Below are positions 50,242 to 59,055 of a DNA stretch of 64,000 nucleotides, one piece after another. A program made the translations under genes and the position numbers. Origin of the DNA: Paraburkholderia dioscoreae (lineage in GTDB: Bacteria; Pseudomonadota; Gammaproteobacteria; Burkholderiales; Burkholderiaceae); assembly GCF_902459535.1 (NCBI RefSeq), contig NZ_LR699554.1:1674001-1738000 (forward strand), given 5' to 3'. Position 1 is the stretch's first letter. The number at the start of each line of letters is the position of its first letter. The notes beneath the pieces are model-generated. The model was not told where the DNA came from. It did not search any database and was given only the letters and a program-made list of their open reading frames with translations.

Positions 50242-50913
50242 ATGAAAATTATGCATGTCGATGCGAGCGCCAAGCGCGAGCGATCCAATTCCCGCGCGTT
50301 GAGCCGGTTCTTTATCGAGCGTCTGCGTGACGAAGGGGTGGAGCTTGACGTCGATTATCTGGATGTGACGGTGGATACGCCGCCCCACGTGAGCGAAGCG
50401 TTCGCCATTGCCACTTACACGCCGGAGCACGAGCGCACCGCTGCGATGCGCGCCACGCTGGCAGACTCCGACGCATTGTGCCGACGCCTGCTCGAAGCCG
50501 ATGCGCTGGTCTTCGCGATGCCGATGTACAACTGGTCGATGCCCTCCGCGTTCAAGGCCTTTGTCGATAGCGTCACGCGAACCGGCGTGACTTATGTGAA
50601 TACCGCCGACGGCCGCATCGAAGGCCAGCTCGGGCGGCAAAAGGTTCTGTTCATCACGAGCCGCGGCGCGGATCTGCGTCCCGGCTCACCCTATTCTTCG
50701 ATGGATGCGCTGACGCCCGCGCTAAAAGCGGCCTTCGGCTTTCTTGGCGTCGCGGACCCTACCTTCGTCGATGCGCAGCCGCTGCAGTTCTCCAACCAGG
50801 AGGCGCGGGTCGAAGCAATCGAACGGGCACGCGCCGAGTTGTCGGCGGTGGCTGCGACATGGGCGAACCGGGCAATGTCGCCGAAAATGGAGCGGGATGT
50901 CGTGACCTCCTGA
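50242..50913 (+). CDS. FMN-dependent NADH-azoreductase (AzoR-like)
   Basis: 223 aa flavodoxin fold: IMHVDASAKRERSNSRALSR at the FMN phosphate loop, MPMYNWSMPSAFKAFVDSVT and FITSRGADLRPGSPYSS. Reduces azo compounds and quinones by two-electron transfer. Start ATG at 50242. 60 bp after the AhpD-like gene. Confidence 0.88.
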   Translation: MKIMHVDASAKRERSNSRALSRFFIERLRDEGVELDVDYLDVTVDTPPHVSEAFAIATYTPEHERTAAMRATLADSDALCRRLLEADALVFAMPMYNWSMPSAFKAFVDSVTRTGVTYVNTADGRIEGQLGRQKVLFITSRGADLRPGSPYSSMDALTPALKAAFGFLGVADPTFVDAQPLQFSNQEARVEAIERARAELSAVAATWANRAMSPKMERDVVTS

Positions 50914-50990
50914 TTTCCGCTGCGCCAGAAAGCTGATCAACCGCCGACAACTATTCGGCATACTAATTTCTACCATCTCAGAGTATTGAA

Positions 50991-51422
50991 ATGCGTACCA
51001 GGAAACTTATCGCCGCTGCCGCACTCGCCGGTCTTTCCCTCACTGCCGTATCGCGCAACCTGTTTGCCGGGGAACCGGCCGCCACGCGCGAAACGATTAC
51101 GCCGACATTCGCCGAAGCGATCGCCAACGTTCCCGGCAAGAAGATCACCGCCCTGATCGTCGACTATGCGCCCGGCGGCAAATCGCCCGCGCATCGGCAC
51201 GGGCAGGCTTTCGTGGTCGGTTATGTGCTGTCCGGCGCAATCCGTAGCCAGGTGAACAATGGCGAGGAAAAGGTTTTTCACGCGGGTGAACATTGGACCG
51301 AAAATCCCGGCGTTCATCACACCGAGAGCGAAAATGCCAGCACCACGGAACCCGCCAGATTACTGGCTATCTTCGTGGCTGATTCGAAAGACAAAAACCT
51401 CGTCACGTTCGACAGCAAGTAA
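50991..51422 (+). CDS. secreted cupin-domain protein
   Basis: 143 aa. N-terminal signal peptide (RTRKLIAAAALAGLSLTAVS) then a single cupin: SPAHRHGQAFVVGYVLSGAI and EHWTENPGVHHTESENAS supply the metal-binding His/Glu set. Probably a periplasmic metal-binding protein; substrate unknown. Confidence 0.87.
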   Translation: MRTRKLIAAAALAGLSLTAVSRNLFAGEPAATRETITPTFAEAIANVPGKKITALIVDYAPGGKSPAHRHGQAFVVGYVLSGAIRSQVNNGEEKVFHAGEHWTENPGVHHTESENASTTEPARLLAIFVADSKDKNLVTFDSK

Positions 51423-51577
51423 GCGGAGCCGCTTGTGCTCGAGCAATCGATGTTTTCTTGGCACCGCCGCATCGAAGCGGTGCAAAGTCGGGACACGACG
51501 AAGGCCGGCCCGCTTCAGGCCACCTCCGACGTAGCGCGATTGGCCGCATGCAATAACGCGTGACTTGCATTGAGCTT

Positions 51578-51592
51578 TTGGATCCCATATCC
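51578..51592. promoter_or_regulatory. TTGGAT-N5-ATCC operator at the aconitase X promoter
   Basis: TTGGATCCCATATCC overlaps the -10 of a sigma-70-like promoter (TTGCAT at 51565, 17 bp, TATCCT at 51588). The same element recurs at 55027 and 63597. A binding site for the local GntR regulator is inferred. Confidence 0.6.
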
Positions 51593-51633
51593 TGCATACA
51601 TAAAAGCAAACACTGCAAAGGAACACCATAGTC

Positions 51634-52890
51634 ATGCTGGTATTGAACGCACAGGATCAGGCCATGCGGGACGGCGCGTTCGGAAGCGGCGTCGCGCTTG
51701 CGATGCGCATTGTCGCCCGCACCGCAAACGTCATGGGCGCGCGCGAGCTTATCGATATCAGCTCGGCGCACATCGACGGGTGCCTTTATCACGGTCCCGC
51801 CAGCCTCGATTTCGTCGAACGTTTTGTTCAGGGCGATACGAGGGTCGCTGTTCCGACCACACTGAACGTCGGCTCGCTCGACCTGATCCACCCAGAGCTG
51901 TATCACGGCGACAAGACGACAGAGCGCGCGGCGGAACGACTGATGAAAGCGCACCTCGCGCTTGGCTGCGAATCGAGCTTCACTTGCGCGCCGTATCAGC
52001 TGAAACATCGCCCGAAAGCGGGCGATCAGATTGCGTGGGCAGAATCGAATGCCATTGTTTTTGCCAATTCAGTACTGGGTGCACGCACCAGCCGCTATGG
52101 CGACTTCCTCGATCTGGCCGCCGCCATTACCGGCCGTGCTCCGCACGCCGGGCTTCATATCACCGAAAATCGGGCCGCGCGTATTGTCGTCGAAGCGCCT
52201 GACTTCGCCAGGCTGCCTGGCCGGGACGTCTTCTTCGCCGTGCTGGGCTTTCTGCTAGGTGAGCAAGCCGGCGCGACAGTGGCCGCTATCGTCGGTTTGC
52301 CGCCCGATAGCAGCGAAGACGAATTGAAGGCGCTGGGAGCCGCGGCCGCGTCGAGTGGCGCGGTAGCGCTCTTTCACGCGGTTGGCATTACACCTGAGGC
52401 GCCGACGCTCGACGCCGCATTGCAGGGCCAAGCGCCAGCCCGGACCATTTCCATTTCAATCGATCAACTTGCCGCAGTCCGGCGGCGGTTGAACCAGGGC
52501 CGCCCCGGAGATCCGCTTATCGCGGTGAGCCTCGGTACACCGCATTTTTCAGTCGAAGAATTCGAGCAACTCGTCGAATTGTTCGCGCTGCATGACGGAC
52601 CTCTGAAATGCGACTTTTACGTGAACACAAGCCGATTCGTACTCTGGCAGCTTGAAACGACGGGGATAGCTCAGGTTCTCGCCAAACGCGGTGTGCAGAT
52701 CGTAGTCGACACCTGCACTTATATCACCCCCGTGATGAAAAAACTGAGCGGACTCGTCATGACGAACTCCGGCAAATGGGCACACTATGCGCCGGCGAAT
52801 ATCGGCGTTTCGGTGGCGTATGGAAGCATGCAGGAATGCGTGCGCTCCGCGTTCGAAGGCAAGGTGTATTTCGATGAACAGAGCAGCTAA
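51634..52890 (+). CDS. aconitase X large subunit (cis-3-hydroxyproline dehydratase type)
   Basis: 418 aa AcnX catalytic domain: SSAHIDGCLYHGPASLDFVE, GCESSFTCAPYQL, and VDTCTYITPVMKKLSGLV followed by SGKWAHYAPAN. The family dehydrates cis-3-hydroxy-L-proline to pyrroline-2-carboxylate or acts in the mevalonate pathway; the hydroxyproline genes nearby favour the first. Overlaps the small subunit gene by 17 bp. AAAGGA lies 10 bp before the ATG. Confidence 0.88.
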   Translation: MLVLNAQDQAMRDGAFGSGVALAMRIVARTANVMGARELIDISSAHIDGCLYHGPASLDFVERFVQGDTRVAVPTTLNVGSLDLIHPELYHGDKTTERAAERLMKAHLALGCESSFTCAPYQLKHRPKAGDQIAWAESNAIVFANSVLGARTSRYGDFLDLAAAITGRAPHAGLHITENRAARIVVEAPDFARLPGRDVFFAVLGFLLGEQAGATVAAIVGLPPDSSEDELKALGAAAASSGAVALFHAVGITPEAPTLDAALQGQAPARTISISIDQLAAVRRRLNQGRPGDPLIAVSLGTPHFSVEEFEQLVELFALHDGPLKCDFYVNTSRFVLWQLETTGIAQVLAKRGVQIVVDTCTYITPVMKKLSGLVMTNSGKWAHYAPANIGVSVAYGSMQECVRSAFEGKVYFDEQSS

Positions 52891-53374
52891 CGAAACCAGC
52901 CGCGGTGACGCGGATCATGGAATGGATCAGAGCGGCTGGTCACACGCCAGCACTCTGGCTGCCGGGCACGCGCGCGGCGCCGTACTCGCGCTCGAACCAT
53001 TGAGTTTCTGGGGCGGCTACGACGCCGCGCTCGGAAAGATCGTTGAGAAATCTCACCCGTGTCATGGGCGGAGCCTTGCCGGCAAGATCATGGTGATGCC
53101 GCGCGCCAAGGGCTCCAGTTCAAGCAGCAGCGTGCTCGCCGAGGCGATCCGCAATGGCACGGGTCCGAGCGGCATTGTGCTTCGCGAGCGGGATCTGATC
53201 ATCTCTATCGGCGTCATTGTCGCGAACGAACTTTACGGCGTGAGCGTTCCGCTCGTGGTGGTGGACGACGACGTCTTCGACACACTATACCGCTGCACAC
53301 AGCCCATTCAGATCGATGCGCCGCATGAGGGCGGCGAGGCCCGCATCGAAATCATGTCTGGAACCACGCTATGA
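52874..53374 (+). CDS. aconitase X small (swivel) subunit
   Basis: 166 aa DUF126/AcnX swivel domain: LSFWGGYDAALGKIVEKSHP, GKIMVMPRAKGSSSSSSVLA and NGTGPSGIVL. Forms the active dimer with the large subunit. It overlaps the large subunit by 17 bp and the ProC-like gene by 4 bp (ATGA). Confidence 0.88.
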   Translation: MNRAANETSRGDADHGMDQSGWSHASTLAAGHARGAVLALEPLSFWGGYDAALGKIVEKSHPCHGRSLAGKIMVMPRAKGSSSSSSVLAEAIRNGTGPSGIVLRERDLIISIGVIVANELYGVSVPLVVVDDDVFDTLYRCTQPIQIDAPHEGGEARIEIMSGTTL

Positions 53375-54162
53375 GCGTCGGGAGAATCGGATTCATTGGC
53401 ACGGGGAGCATCACCGAGGCCATCGTCACCGGACTGGCGACATGCGCTGATGTACCAACCGAGGTATGGCTATCGCCGCGCAACGCGCGGGTTGCAGGCA
53501 GGCTCGCGCAGGCGTACCCAATGGTGCGCGTGGCGGGCGGAAACCAGGAAGTGGTGGATCGCTGCGACGTGGTATGCCTCGCCGTACGACCACAGGTAGC
53601 CGAAGGTGTATTGCAAGCCCTGCGATTTTCCGGTCGGCACCACGTGATCAGCTTTATAGCGACATATGGGGTCGACAAACTGAGAACGCTCATTAGGCCG
53701 GCAAAAACCCTTGTCCGCGCAGCGCCGCTTCCAACCGTGGCGGAACACCTGTGCAACACACTCGTGTTTCCCGCGGACGATATCGCCCGAAGTCTTTTTA
53801 CACAGTTGGGTGGTGCAATCGAGGCCGGCAGCGAGGAAACGTTCGACGTCCTGTTCTCAGCAACAGCAACGATGGGCAGCTACTTCGCCCTGTTGCACAA
53901 CCAGGCTCGCTGGCTCGAGAAGCATGGTTCGAGCTACGGCGAAGCGCGCGACTATCTTGCAAGCCTGCACTTCGGCCTTGCTAGCGTCGCACGGAAAACG
54001 CAGAGCCGTTTCGACGAGCTTTCCGGCGAGTTCACGACAGCTGGCGGTTTGAACGAACAGGTACTGGACGCGCTTCGCGCCCATCAGGTGTTCAGTGCTT
54101 TCGATGAAGCTTTCGACCAGGTTCTACACCGGATCGGCGGGACATCTAGACCCGATCAATAA
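53371..54162 (+). CDS. ProC-family pyrroline carboxylate reductase-like protein
   Basis: 263 aa. Rossmann start GRIGFIGTGSITEAIVTGLA and VCLAVRPQVAEGVL match P5C reductase (ProC). The C-terminal dimer domain is present (SGEFTTAGGLNEQVLDAL resembles the T-x-G-x-T-x-x-x-L motif). Coupled by ATGA to aconitase X; it may reduce pyrroline-2-carboxylate to L-proline, an activity usually assigned to other families. Confidence 0.85.
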   Translation: MSVGRIGFIGTGSITEAIVTGLATCADVPTEVWLSPRNARVAGRLAQAYPMVRVAGGNQEVVDRCDVVCLAVRPQVAEGVLQALRFSGRHHVISFIATYGVDKLRTLIRPAKTLVRAAPLPTVAEHLCNTLVFPADDIARSLFTQLGGAIEAGSEETFDVLFSATATMGSYFALLHNQARWLEKHGSSYGEARDYLASLHFGLASVARKTQSRFDELSGEFTTAGGLNEQVLDALRAHQVFSAFDEAFDQVLHRIGGTSRPDQ

Positions 54163-54174
54163 CGCATCAAACGA

Positions 54175-54193
54175 AGAGGGCCAATGACCCTCT
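54175..54193. terminator. weak hairpin between convergent genes
   Basis: AGAGGG-CCAATGA-CCCTCT, 6-bp stem, 7-nt loop, between the ProC-like and GntR stop codons. No T-run in either direction. Confidence 0.4.
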
Positions 54194-54243
54194 CCCCGAT
54201 ATGACCGGCAGAGCATTCTTCACTGGCCGCGCTATTGCGCGAT

Positions 54244-55005
54244 TCACCGCGAAATCACCGCCTCGACCACGCTGACAATCTGCTTGGCCGCCGTCTTGAC
54301 GTGCTGCTCCAGAAGCTTCGCTCCGAGTTTCGGATCGCGCTGGCGGCATGCCTCGACGAGGCCCATATGCTCTTCGTGCGACTGCTCGCGAATCGGCACC
54401 TGAACGACCTGAAACCGGAAATACCGGTCGCTACGGTCATGCAGCACCCTGAGCATCTGCAGTGTGATATCCCGCTGTGCAGGAAGATAAAGGGTTTCGT
54501 GGAATCGCCAGTTCAGTTGTCCCCACTGGCCCTCTGAAGCCTTGTCCATTTCCTTGACGAGGCGCTCCGCCTTGTTGATCTCGGCATCCGTAATGCGCGC
54601 AATCGCTTCGGCGAAAAGCCACGGTTCCAGACGCAGGCGGATATCGAACGTTTCCTGGACTTCTTCCACCGAGAGTTCCGCTACGTAAGCGCCTTTGTGC
54701 GGGACACTGGTCAGCAAACCCTCACCGGTCAGGCGCGTGATGGCTTCGCGAATCGGCACGCGGCTCACGCCCAGTTCCTCGGCCAGCGCTTCCTGTCGCA
54801 GCACCTCGCCTGGCGCGAGTTCGCCGCTCAGAATCCGTTGGCGGATCGCGGTCAACACGAGATCCACCGTGGTGGGACGAACGATTTTCCTCGTCACGTT
54901 CGCGGCGGCAGAAGCCTCGCCTGGCGGGGACGTTTCGGAGCGACGTTGTTTGGCGGCAACCGGGGGCATGGCAACGGATCTATAGGGTGAGGACGTTACC
55001 GACAT
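54244..55005 (-). CDS. GntR family (FCD subgroup) transcriptional regulator
   Basis: 253 aa. N-terminal GntR winged HTH (RILSGELAPGEVLRQEALAE, LGVSRVPIREAITRLTGEGL) and an FCD-type C-terminal ligand domain. Likely repressor of the hydroxyproline genes. The annotated start at 55005 has no Shine-Dalgarno and lies in a 10-bp dyad; a downstream ATG at 54969 is an alternative. Confidence 0.9.
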   Translation of the reverse strand: MSVTSSPYRSVAMPPVAAKQRRSETSPPGEASAAANVTRKIVRPTTVDLVLTAIRQRILSGELAPGEVLRQEALAEELGVSRVPIREAITRLTGEGLLTSVPHKGAYVAELSVEEVQETFDIRLRLEPWLFAEAIARITDAEINKAERLVKEMDKASEGQWGQLNWRFHETLYLPAQRDITLQMLRVLHDRSDRYFRFQVVQVPIREQSHEEHMGLVEACRQRDPKLGAKLLEQHVKTAAKQIVSVVEAVISR

Positions 55006-55021
55006 CGTAGCACGATGTCGG
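54999..55021. promoter_or_regulatory. perfect dyad over the GntR start codon
   Basis: CCGACATCGT-AGC-ACGATGTCGG, a perfect 10-bp inverted repeat with 3-nt centre. The GntR ATG (55003-55005) is inside one arm. It may be a second operator or an RNA stem that hides the start. Confidence 0.55.
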
Positions 55022-55026
55022 CTTTA

Positions 55027-55041
55027 GGATCCAAAATCCAA
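55027..55041. promoter_or_regulatory. TTGGAT-N5-ATCC operator upstream of GntR gene
   Basis: Minus strand TTGGATTTTGGATCC, exact TTGGAT-N5-ATCC. About 22 bp before the GntR ATG. Implies autoregulation. Confidence 0.6.
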
Positions 55042-55055
55042 TAATCCGCCTGCCC

Positions 55056-55077
55056 TTTACGACAGGTTTACGACAGG
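55056..55077. repeat. 11-bp tandem duplication across a stop codon
   Basis: TTTACGACAGG occurs twice in direct tandem, spanning the TAA stop of the amidohydrolase gene (55068-55070). Confidence 0.85.
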
Positions 55078-56303
55078 GCTTGACGAACCCAGGCGCCATT
55101 TTTCATGACCGCCGAAATCCGCTCGCCCTGGCCGCCCAGCAGGCGGATGTCCGTGGAAGGATCGCCGTCGACCACGAGAAGATCCGCAAATGCGTCTGCC
55201 GCAATCACCCCGAGGCGCCCCTGCATGCCGACGATTTCAGCACCGATCGCAGTAGCCTGACAGATCGTCTCGAACGCGCCCAGAATGTCGGCACGAATCG
55301 ACAGTTCGTCGCTTTGATACTGATGCATGTCGCCGAGCAGATCGGTTCCCAAACCCATCTTCACGCCGTGACGCTTCAGGATTTCCAATGCCTTCAGCCC
55401 CTGAATACGGACCGATTCGTTCTTGGCGAGCGCGCTCTCCCCAACCCCAGACTTGATGCCCACCTTGCTCATCGCGTCATAGGTCACCAGCGTAGGTACG
55501 GCAAACGCGCCGTGTTTTGCCATGACGGCGGCGGCTTCATCGTCGATCAGGTTGCCGTGCTCGATCGTGCGCACGCCGAGTTCGACGACCCGAGCGATCG
55601 CCTTGCCGGTGTAGGCGTGGGCCATCACATAGGTCTGATGCGACGCGGCTTCTTCCACGACGGCTTTAATCTCGTCGACCGAAAACTGCAGATTGCCGAT
55701 CGGATCGGTCGGAGACGCCACGCCGCCCGACGCCATGATCTTGATGTGATGCGCGCCGGAACGCATCTCTTCGCGAACGGCCTTGCGAACCTCGTCCACG
55801 CCGTCGACAATGCGGCCGATTGCGCCGAGGTTCCGGTGACAGCCGCACGGATCAGGATCCGAGTTGTCGAAGCGCTCGCGAAAATCGCCATGACCGCCGG
55901 TTTGCGACAGCGCCTTGCCGGCAACGAACAGGCGCGGGCCCGCAATCACGCCTTCTTCGATAGCTCGCGACAACGCATAGTCGGCGCCGCCGGCATCGCG
56001 CACGGTCGTGAAGCCGCGATGCAGCATGCCGGCCAGAATCGGTACGGCGCGCAGCACCGCGAAAGTGTTGGGCAAGCGCCCGTTGTTACCCAGATGCGCC
56101 ACCGACGCAATCACATGCGCGTGGCAGTCGACCATACCGGGCATCACCGTTTTACCGGCGACATCGATCACGTCGGCACCGTTGATCGAGACAGGCTCGC
56201 GCGACACCTCGCGGATCCTGTCGTTTTCGATCACGATCGAATAGCGTGCGTCGTCGTGCTCATGATTGACATCGAGAACACGGGCGTTCTTTAGAATAAG
56301 CAT
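55068..56303 (-). CDS. amidohydrolase-superfamily hydrolase, possible Xaa-Pro dipeptidase
   Basis: 411 aa. Metal ligands of the amidohydrolase fold: PGMVDCHAHVI (HxH), carboxylated-Lys region AHHIKIMASGG, YVMAHAYTGKAI, RTIEHGNLI and MGLGTDLLGD (final Asp). Sequence style resembles bacterial imidodipeptidases. In this cluster release of hydroxyproline from dipeptides is plausible but unproven. Its stop codon lies in an 11-bp tandem repeat. Confidence 0.85.
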   Translation of the reverse strand: MLILKNARVLDVNHEHDDARYSIVIENDRIREVSREPVSINGADVIDVAGKTVMPGMVDCHAHVIASVAHLGNNGRLPNTFAVLRAVPILAGMLHRGFTTVRDAGGADYALSRAIEEGVIAGPRLFVAGKALSQTGGHGDFRERFDNSDPDPCGCHRNLGAIGRIVDGVDEVRKAVREEMRSGAHHIKIMASGGVASPTDPIGNLQFSVDEIKAVVEEAASHQTYVMAHAYTGKAIARVVELGVRTIEHGNLIDDEAAAVMAKHGAFAVPTLVTYDAMSKVGIKSGVGESALAKNESVRIQGLKALEILKRHGVKMGLGTDLLGDMHQYQSDELSIRADILGAFETICQATAIGAEIVGMQGRLGVIAADAFADLLVVDGDPSTDIRLLGGQGERISAVMKNGAWVRQALS

Positions 56304-56355
56304 GATTCCCTCTTCAGATTGAAGTCATTCGCTGCGTGAGACCTCGCTCGCAACT

Positions 56356-57354
56356 TCATTTCAACAGGAAGCCCTTCGCAAGCGGATCCCGGTCGTCGAC
56401 AAAAATAGTGTTATGGCCGGTGACGCGAGCCCAGCCTTCGATACTCGGAATGATCGCGTCGAATTTCCCGACGCGAGTCGCCTCTTCCGGCACGCCCACA
56501 AATAGCGTGCCGATAATGCTTTCGTGGACGAAGCGTTCGCCGATCGCAAGCTTGCCCTTAGCCACAAGCTGCGCCATGCGAGCGGAGGTGCCTGTGCCGC
56601 AAGGCGACCGGTCGATCGCCTTGTCTCCGTAGAACACGGCGTTGCGGGCGGTTGCGCCCGCAACGGTCGGTTCGCCGGTCCACATGACATGGCTGAGGCC
56701 GCGAATTTCCGCTTTTTCCGGATGCGTGAAATCGTATTTCTGATTGGCCTTCTGCCGCAGTATTGGACTCAGCCGCTGTATGTCCGACGGCTTCAGCGCA
56801 TGCATGCCCGCGTAGTTGGCTTGCGGCTCGATGATGGCGTAGAAGTTTCCACCGTAAGCCACGTCAAAACGAATCTCACCCAGTCCTTCAACTTCGACGG
56901 AGAGATCAGTTGAATGAAGGAATGACGGCACGTTGATGAGCTGGACCGAATCGACGTGCTCGCCATCCAGCCTGTATCTGGCAAGCACCGGACCTGCCGG
57001 TGTGTCCAGTCGCAAAACGCCGGGTTCCCTGGGACGTACCAGACCGTTCTCGATCGCCGTTGTCACAGTGCCGATGGTTCCGTGGCCGCACATTGGCAAA
57101 CACCCGCTCACCTCGATGAACAGGATTGCCACGTCGCAGTCGGGCCGGGTCGGCGGATAAAGGATGCTGCCGGACATCACCTCGTGTCCGCGCGGTTCGA
57201 ACATCAGGGAAGTGCGGATCCAGTCGAACTCTCTCTCGAAGTGGGCGCGCTTCTCGATCATGTTCGCGCCTTCGAGCAGAGGCGCGCCGCCCGCGACGAC
57301 ACGCACCGGATTGCCGCATGTGTGGCCGTCGATACAGAAGAAAGTCGATTTCAT
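56356..57354 (-). CDS. 4-hydroxyproline 2-epimerase (proline racemase family)
   Basis: 332 aa. FFCIDGHTCGNPVRVVAGG opening; both catalytic cysteines are present, in CLPMCGHGTIGT and DRSPCGTGTSARMA. With two Cys it should epimerise (trans-4-hydroxy-L-proline to the cis-D form) rather than dehydrate. Equivalent to HypRE of Sinorhizobium. 52 bp upstream of the amidohydrolase gene. Confidence 0.92.
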   Translation of the reverse strand: MKSTFFCIDGHTCGNPVRVVAGGAPLLEGANMIEKRAHFEREFDWIRTSLMFEPRGHEVMSGSILYPPTRPDCDVAILFIEVSGCLPMCGHGTIGTVTTAIENGLVRPREPGVLRLDTPAGPVLARYRLDGEHVDSVQLINVPSFLHSTDLSVEVEGLGEIRFDVAYGGNFYAIIEPQANYAGMHALKPSDIQRLSPILRQKANQKYDFTHPEKAEIRGLSHVMWTGEPTVAGATARNAVFYGDKAIDRSPCGTGTSARMAQLVAKGKLAIGERFVHESIIGTLFVGVPEEATRVGKFDAIIPSIEGWARVTGHNTIFVDDRDPLAKGFLLK

Positions 57355-57436
57355 ATTGCTGCTCCAGGATGATGTTTTCCGGCTTCCGGTGGACGACCCC
57401 GCCACCTGATCTGCTGCACACACCGGATGGGGCTCA

Positions 57437-58870
57437 TTACGCCTTCACGTAGGCGGTTTTGACGACGGTGTAGAACTCCCGCGCATACGTACCCTGCTCT
57501 CGCGGACCGTAGCTCGACCGCTTGCGACCACCGAACGGCACGTGGTAATCGACGCCCGCAGTCGGCGCATTGACCATCACCATTCCCGCTTCCGCATGCC
57601 GCCTGAAATGGCTCGCGTATTTGAGCGACGTCGTGCAGATGCCGGCGGCAAGCCCGTACGGGGTATCGTTGGCCACTGCGAGCGCTTCTTCGTAGTCTGC
57701 GACCTCGATGACCGATGCGACCGGGCCGAATACTTCTTCCCGGTTGATACGCATCGTATTGTCGGTCCCGATGACGAGCGCCGGGCGCATGAAGTAGCCC
57801 CGCGTCGGACGCTCGACCCGCTCACCGCCCAGCACCTGGCCGCCCTCTTCTGCTGCAATCTTCAGATACTTCAGGTTCTGTTGCAATTGGCGATCGTCCA
57901 CCACCGGTCCGATCCGTGTCGCCTTGTCCAGCGCATGTCCCACCACCAGTTCAGACGCTTTGCGCTGCAGCGCGGCGACAAATTGCCCGTGAATGGCCGA
58001 CGTGACGATCAGACGCGACGACGCCGTGCACCGCTGCCCCGTCGAGAAGAATGAGCCGTCAAGGGCCGCCTCCACCGCGACGTCGAGGTCCGCGTCGTCG
58101 ATGACCACCAGCGGATTCTTGCCGCCCATTTCAAGCTGCACTTTCTTGCCGCTTGTCACGCACTTCACCGCAATCGCCCGTCCCGTACTCTCGGATCCTG
58201 TGAAGCTGATTGCGTCGATGTCCGGTGACGCGACCAACGCTTCGCCGACCACGCGCCCCGGTCCGAGCAACAGATTGACCACACCGGCCGGCAGACCCGA
58301 TTCTTCGAGAATCTTCACGAGTTCCGTGGCGCACGCCGGAACCGCCTCGGCCGGCTTGATAACAACGGTATTTCCATAAGCAAGCGCGGGCGCGATCTTC
58401 CAAGCGGGAATGGCGATCGGGAAATTCCACGGCGTAATCATGCCGATCACACCGAGCGGTTCCCGCGTCACTTCGACCGTCATACCCGGCCGCACCGACG
58501 ACACCACCTCGCCACCGATGCGCAGCGCTTCGCCGGCAAAAAACTTGAAGATGTTGCCCGCGCGGCCCACTTCCCCGATCGCCTCGGCAAGACGCTTGCC
58601 CTCCTCGCGCGCGAGCAATGTCCCCAACTCTTCTTTGCGCTGAAGAATTCGGGTTCCCGCGGCGTCGAGAATGTCGGCTCGCTGCTGCGGAGTCGTCAGC
58701 GACCAGGAGCGGAATGCGTGACGCGCCGCGGCGATCGCGTCGGCGACCAGCGCATCGTCGGCGAGCCGGGCCTCGCCCACGACGTCGGACAGATCCGACG
58801 GGTTGAGGTTCGGCAATGTGCTCGTCGTACCAAGCCATTCTCCGTTAATGAAGCTGCGATATTGCGACAT
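57437..58870 (-). CDS. 2,5-dioxovalerate (alpha-ketoglutarate semialdehyde) dehydrogenase
   Basis: 477 aa aldehyde dehydrogenase: GMITPWNFPIAIPAWKIAPA, QLEMGGKNPLVV and the catalytic Cys in FFSTGQRCTASSR. The last step of hydroxyproline breakdown, giving 2-oxoglutarate, is done by this subfamily. Start at 58870 (MSQYRSFINGEW). About 80 bp upstream of the epimerase gene. Confidence 0.88.
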   Translation of the reverse strand: MSQYRSFINGEWLGTTSTLPNLNPSDLSDVVGEARLADDALVADAIAAARHAFRSWSLTTPQQRADILDAAGTRILQRKEELGTLLAREEGKRLAEAIGEVGRAGNIFKFFAGEALRIGGEVVSSVRPGMTVEVTREPLGVIGMITPWNFPIAIPAWKIAPALAYGNTVVIKPAEAVPACATELVKILEESGLPAGVVNLLLGPGRVVGEALVASPDIDAISFTGSESTGRAIAVKCVTSGKKVQLEMGGKNPLVVIDDADLDVAVEAALDGSFFSTGQRCTASSRLIVTSAIHGQFVAALQRKASELVVGHALDKATRIGPVVDDRQLQQNLKYLKIAAEEGGQVLGGERVERPTRGYFMRPALVIGTDNTMRINREEVFGPVASVIEVADYEEALAVANDTPYGLAAGICTTSLKYASHFRRHAEAGMVMVNAPTAGVDYHVPFGGRKRSSYGPREQGTYAREFYTVVKTAYVKA

Positions 58871-59055
58871 ACTGATTTCCCCCAGCGAGAAGTGGCGTTC
58901 TGATGGACCGGCACACAATGCCCACGTCGCTGAGTTTGCAAGTGATGCGGCAGCGCGAATCCGGAGATTCGCGCTGCCAGCAGGATGGATTGGCCGTTCG
59001 CTGCTGAAGTCCCGCCGCAACCGCGCCTCGCGGCGCGATTAGCGAGCAGTTGAGA

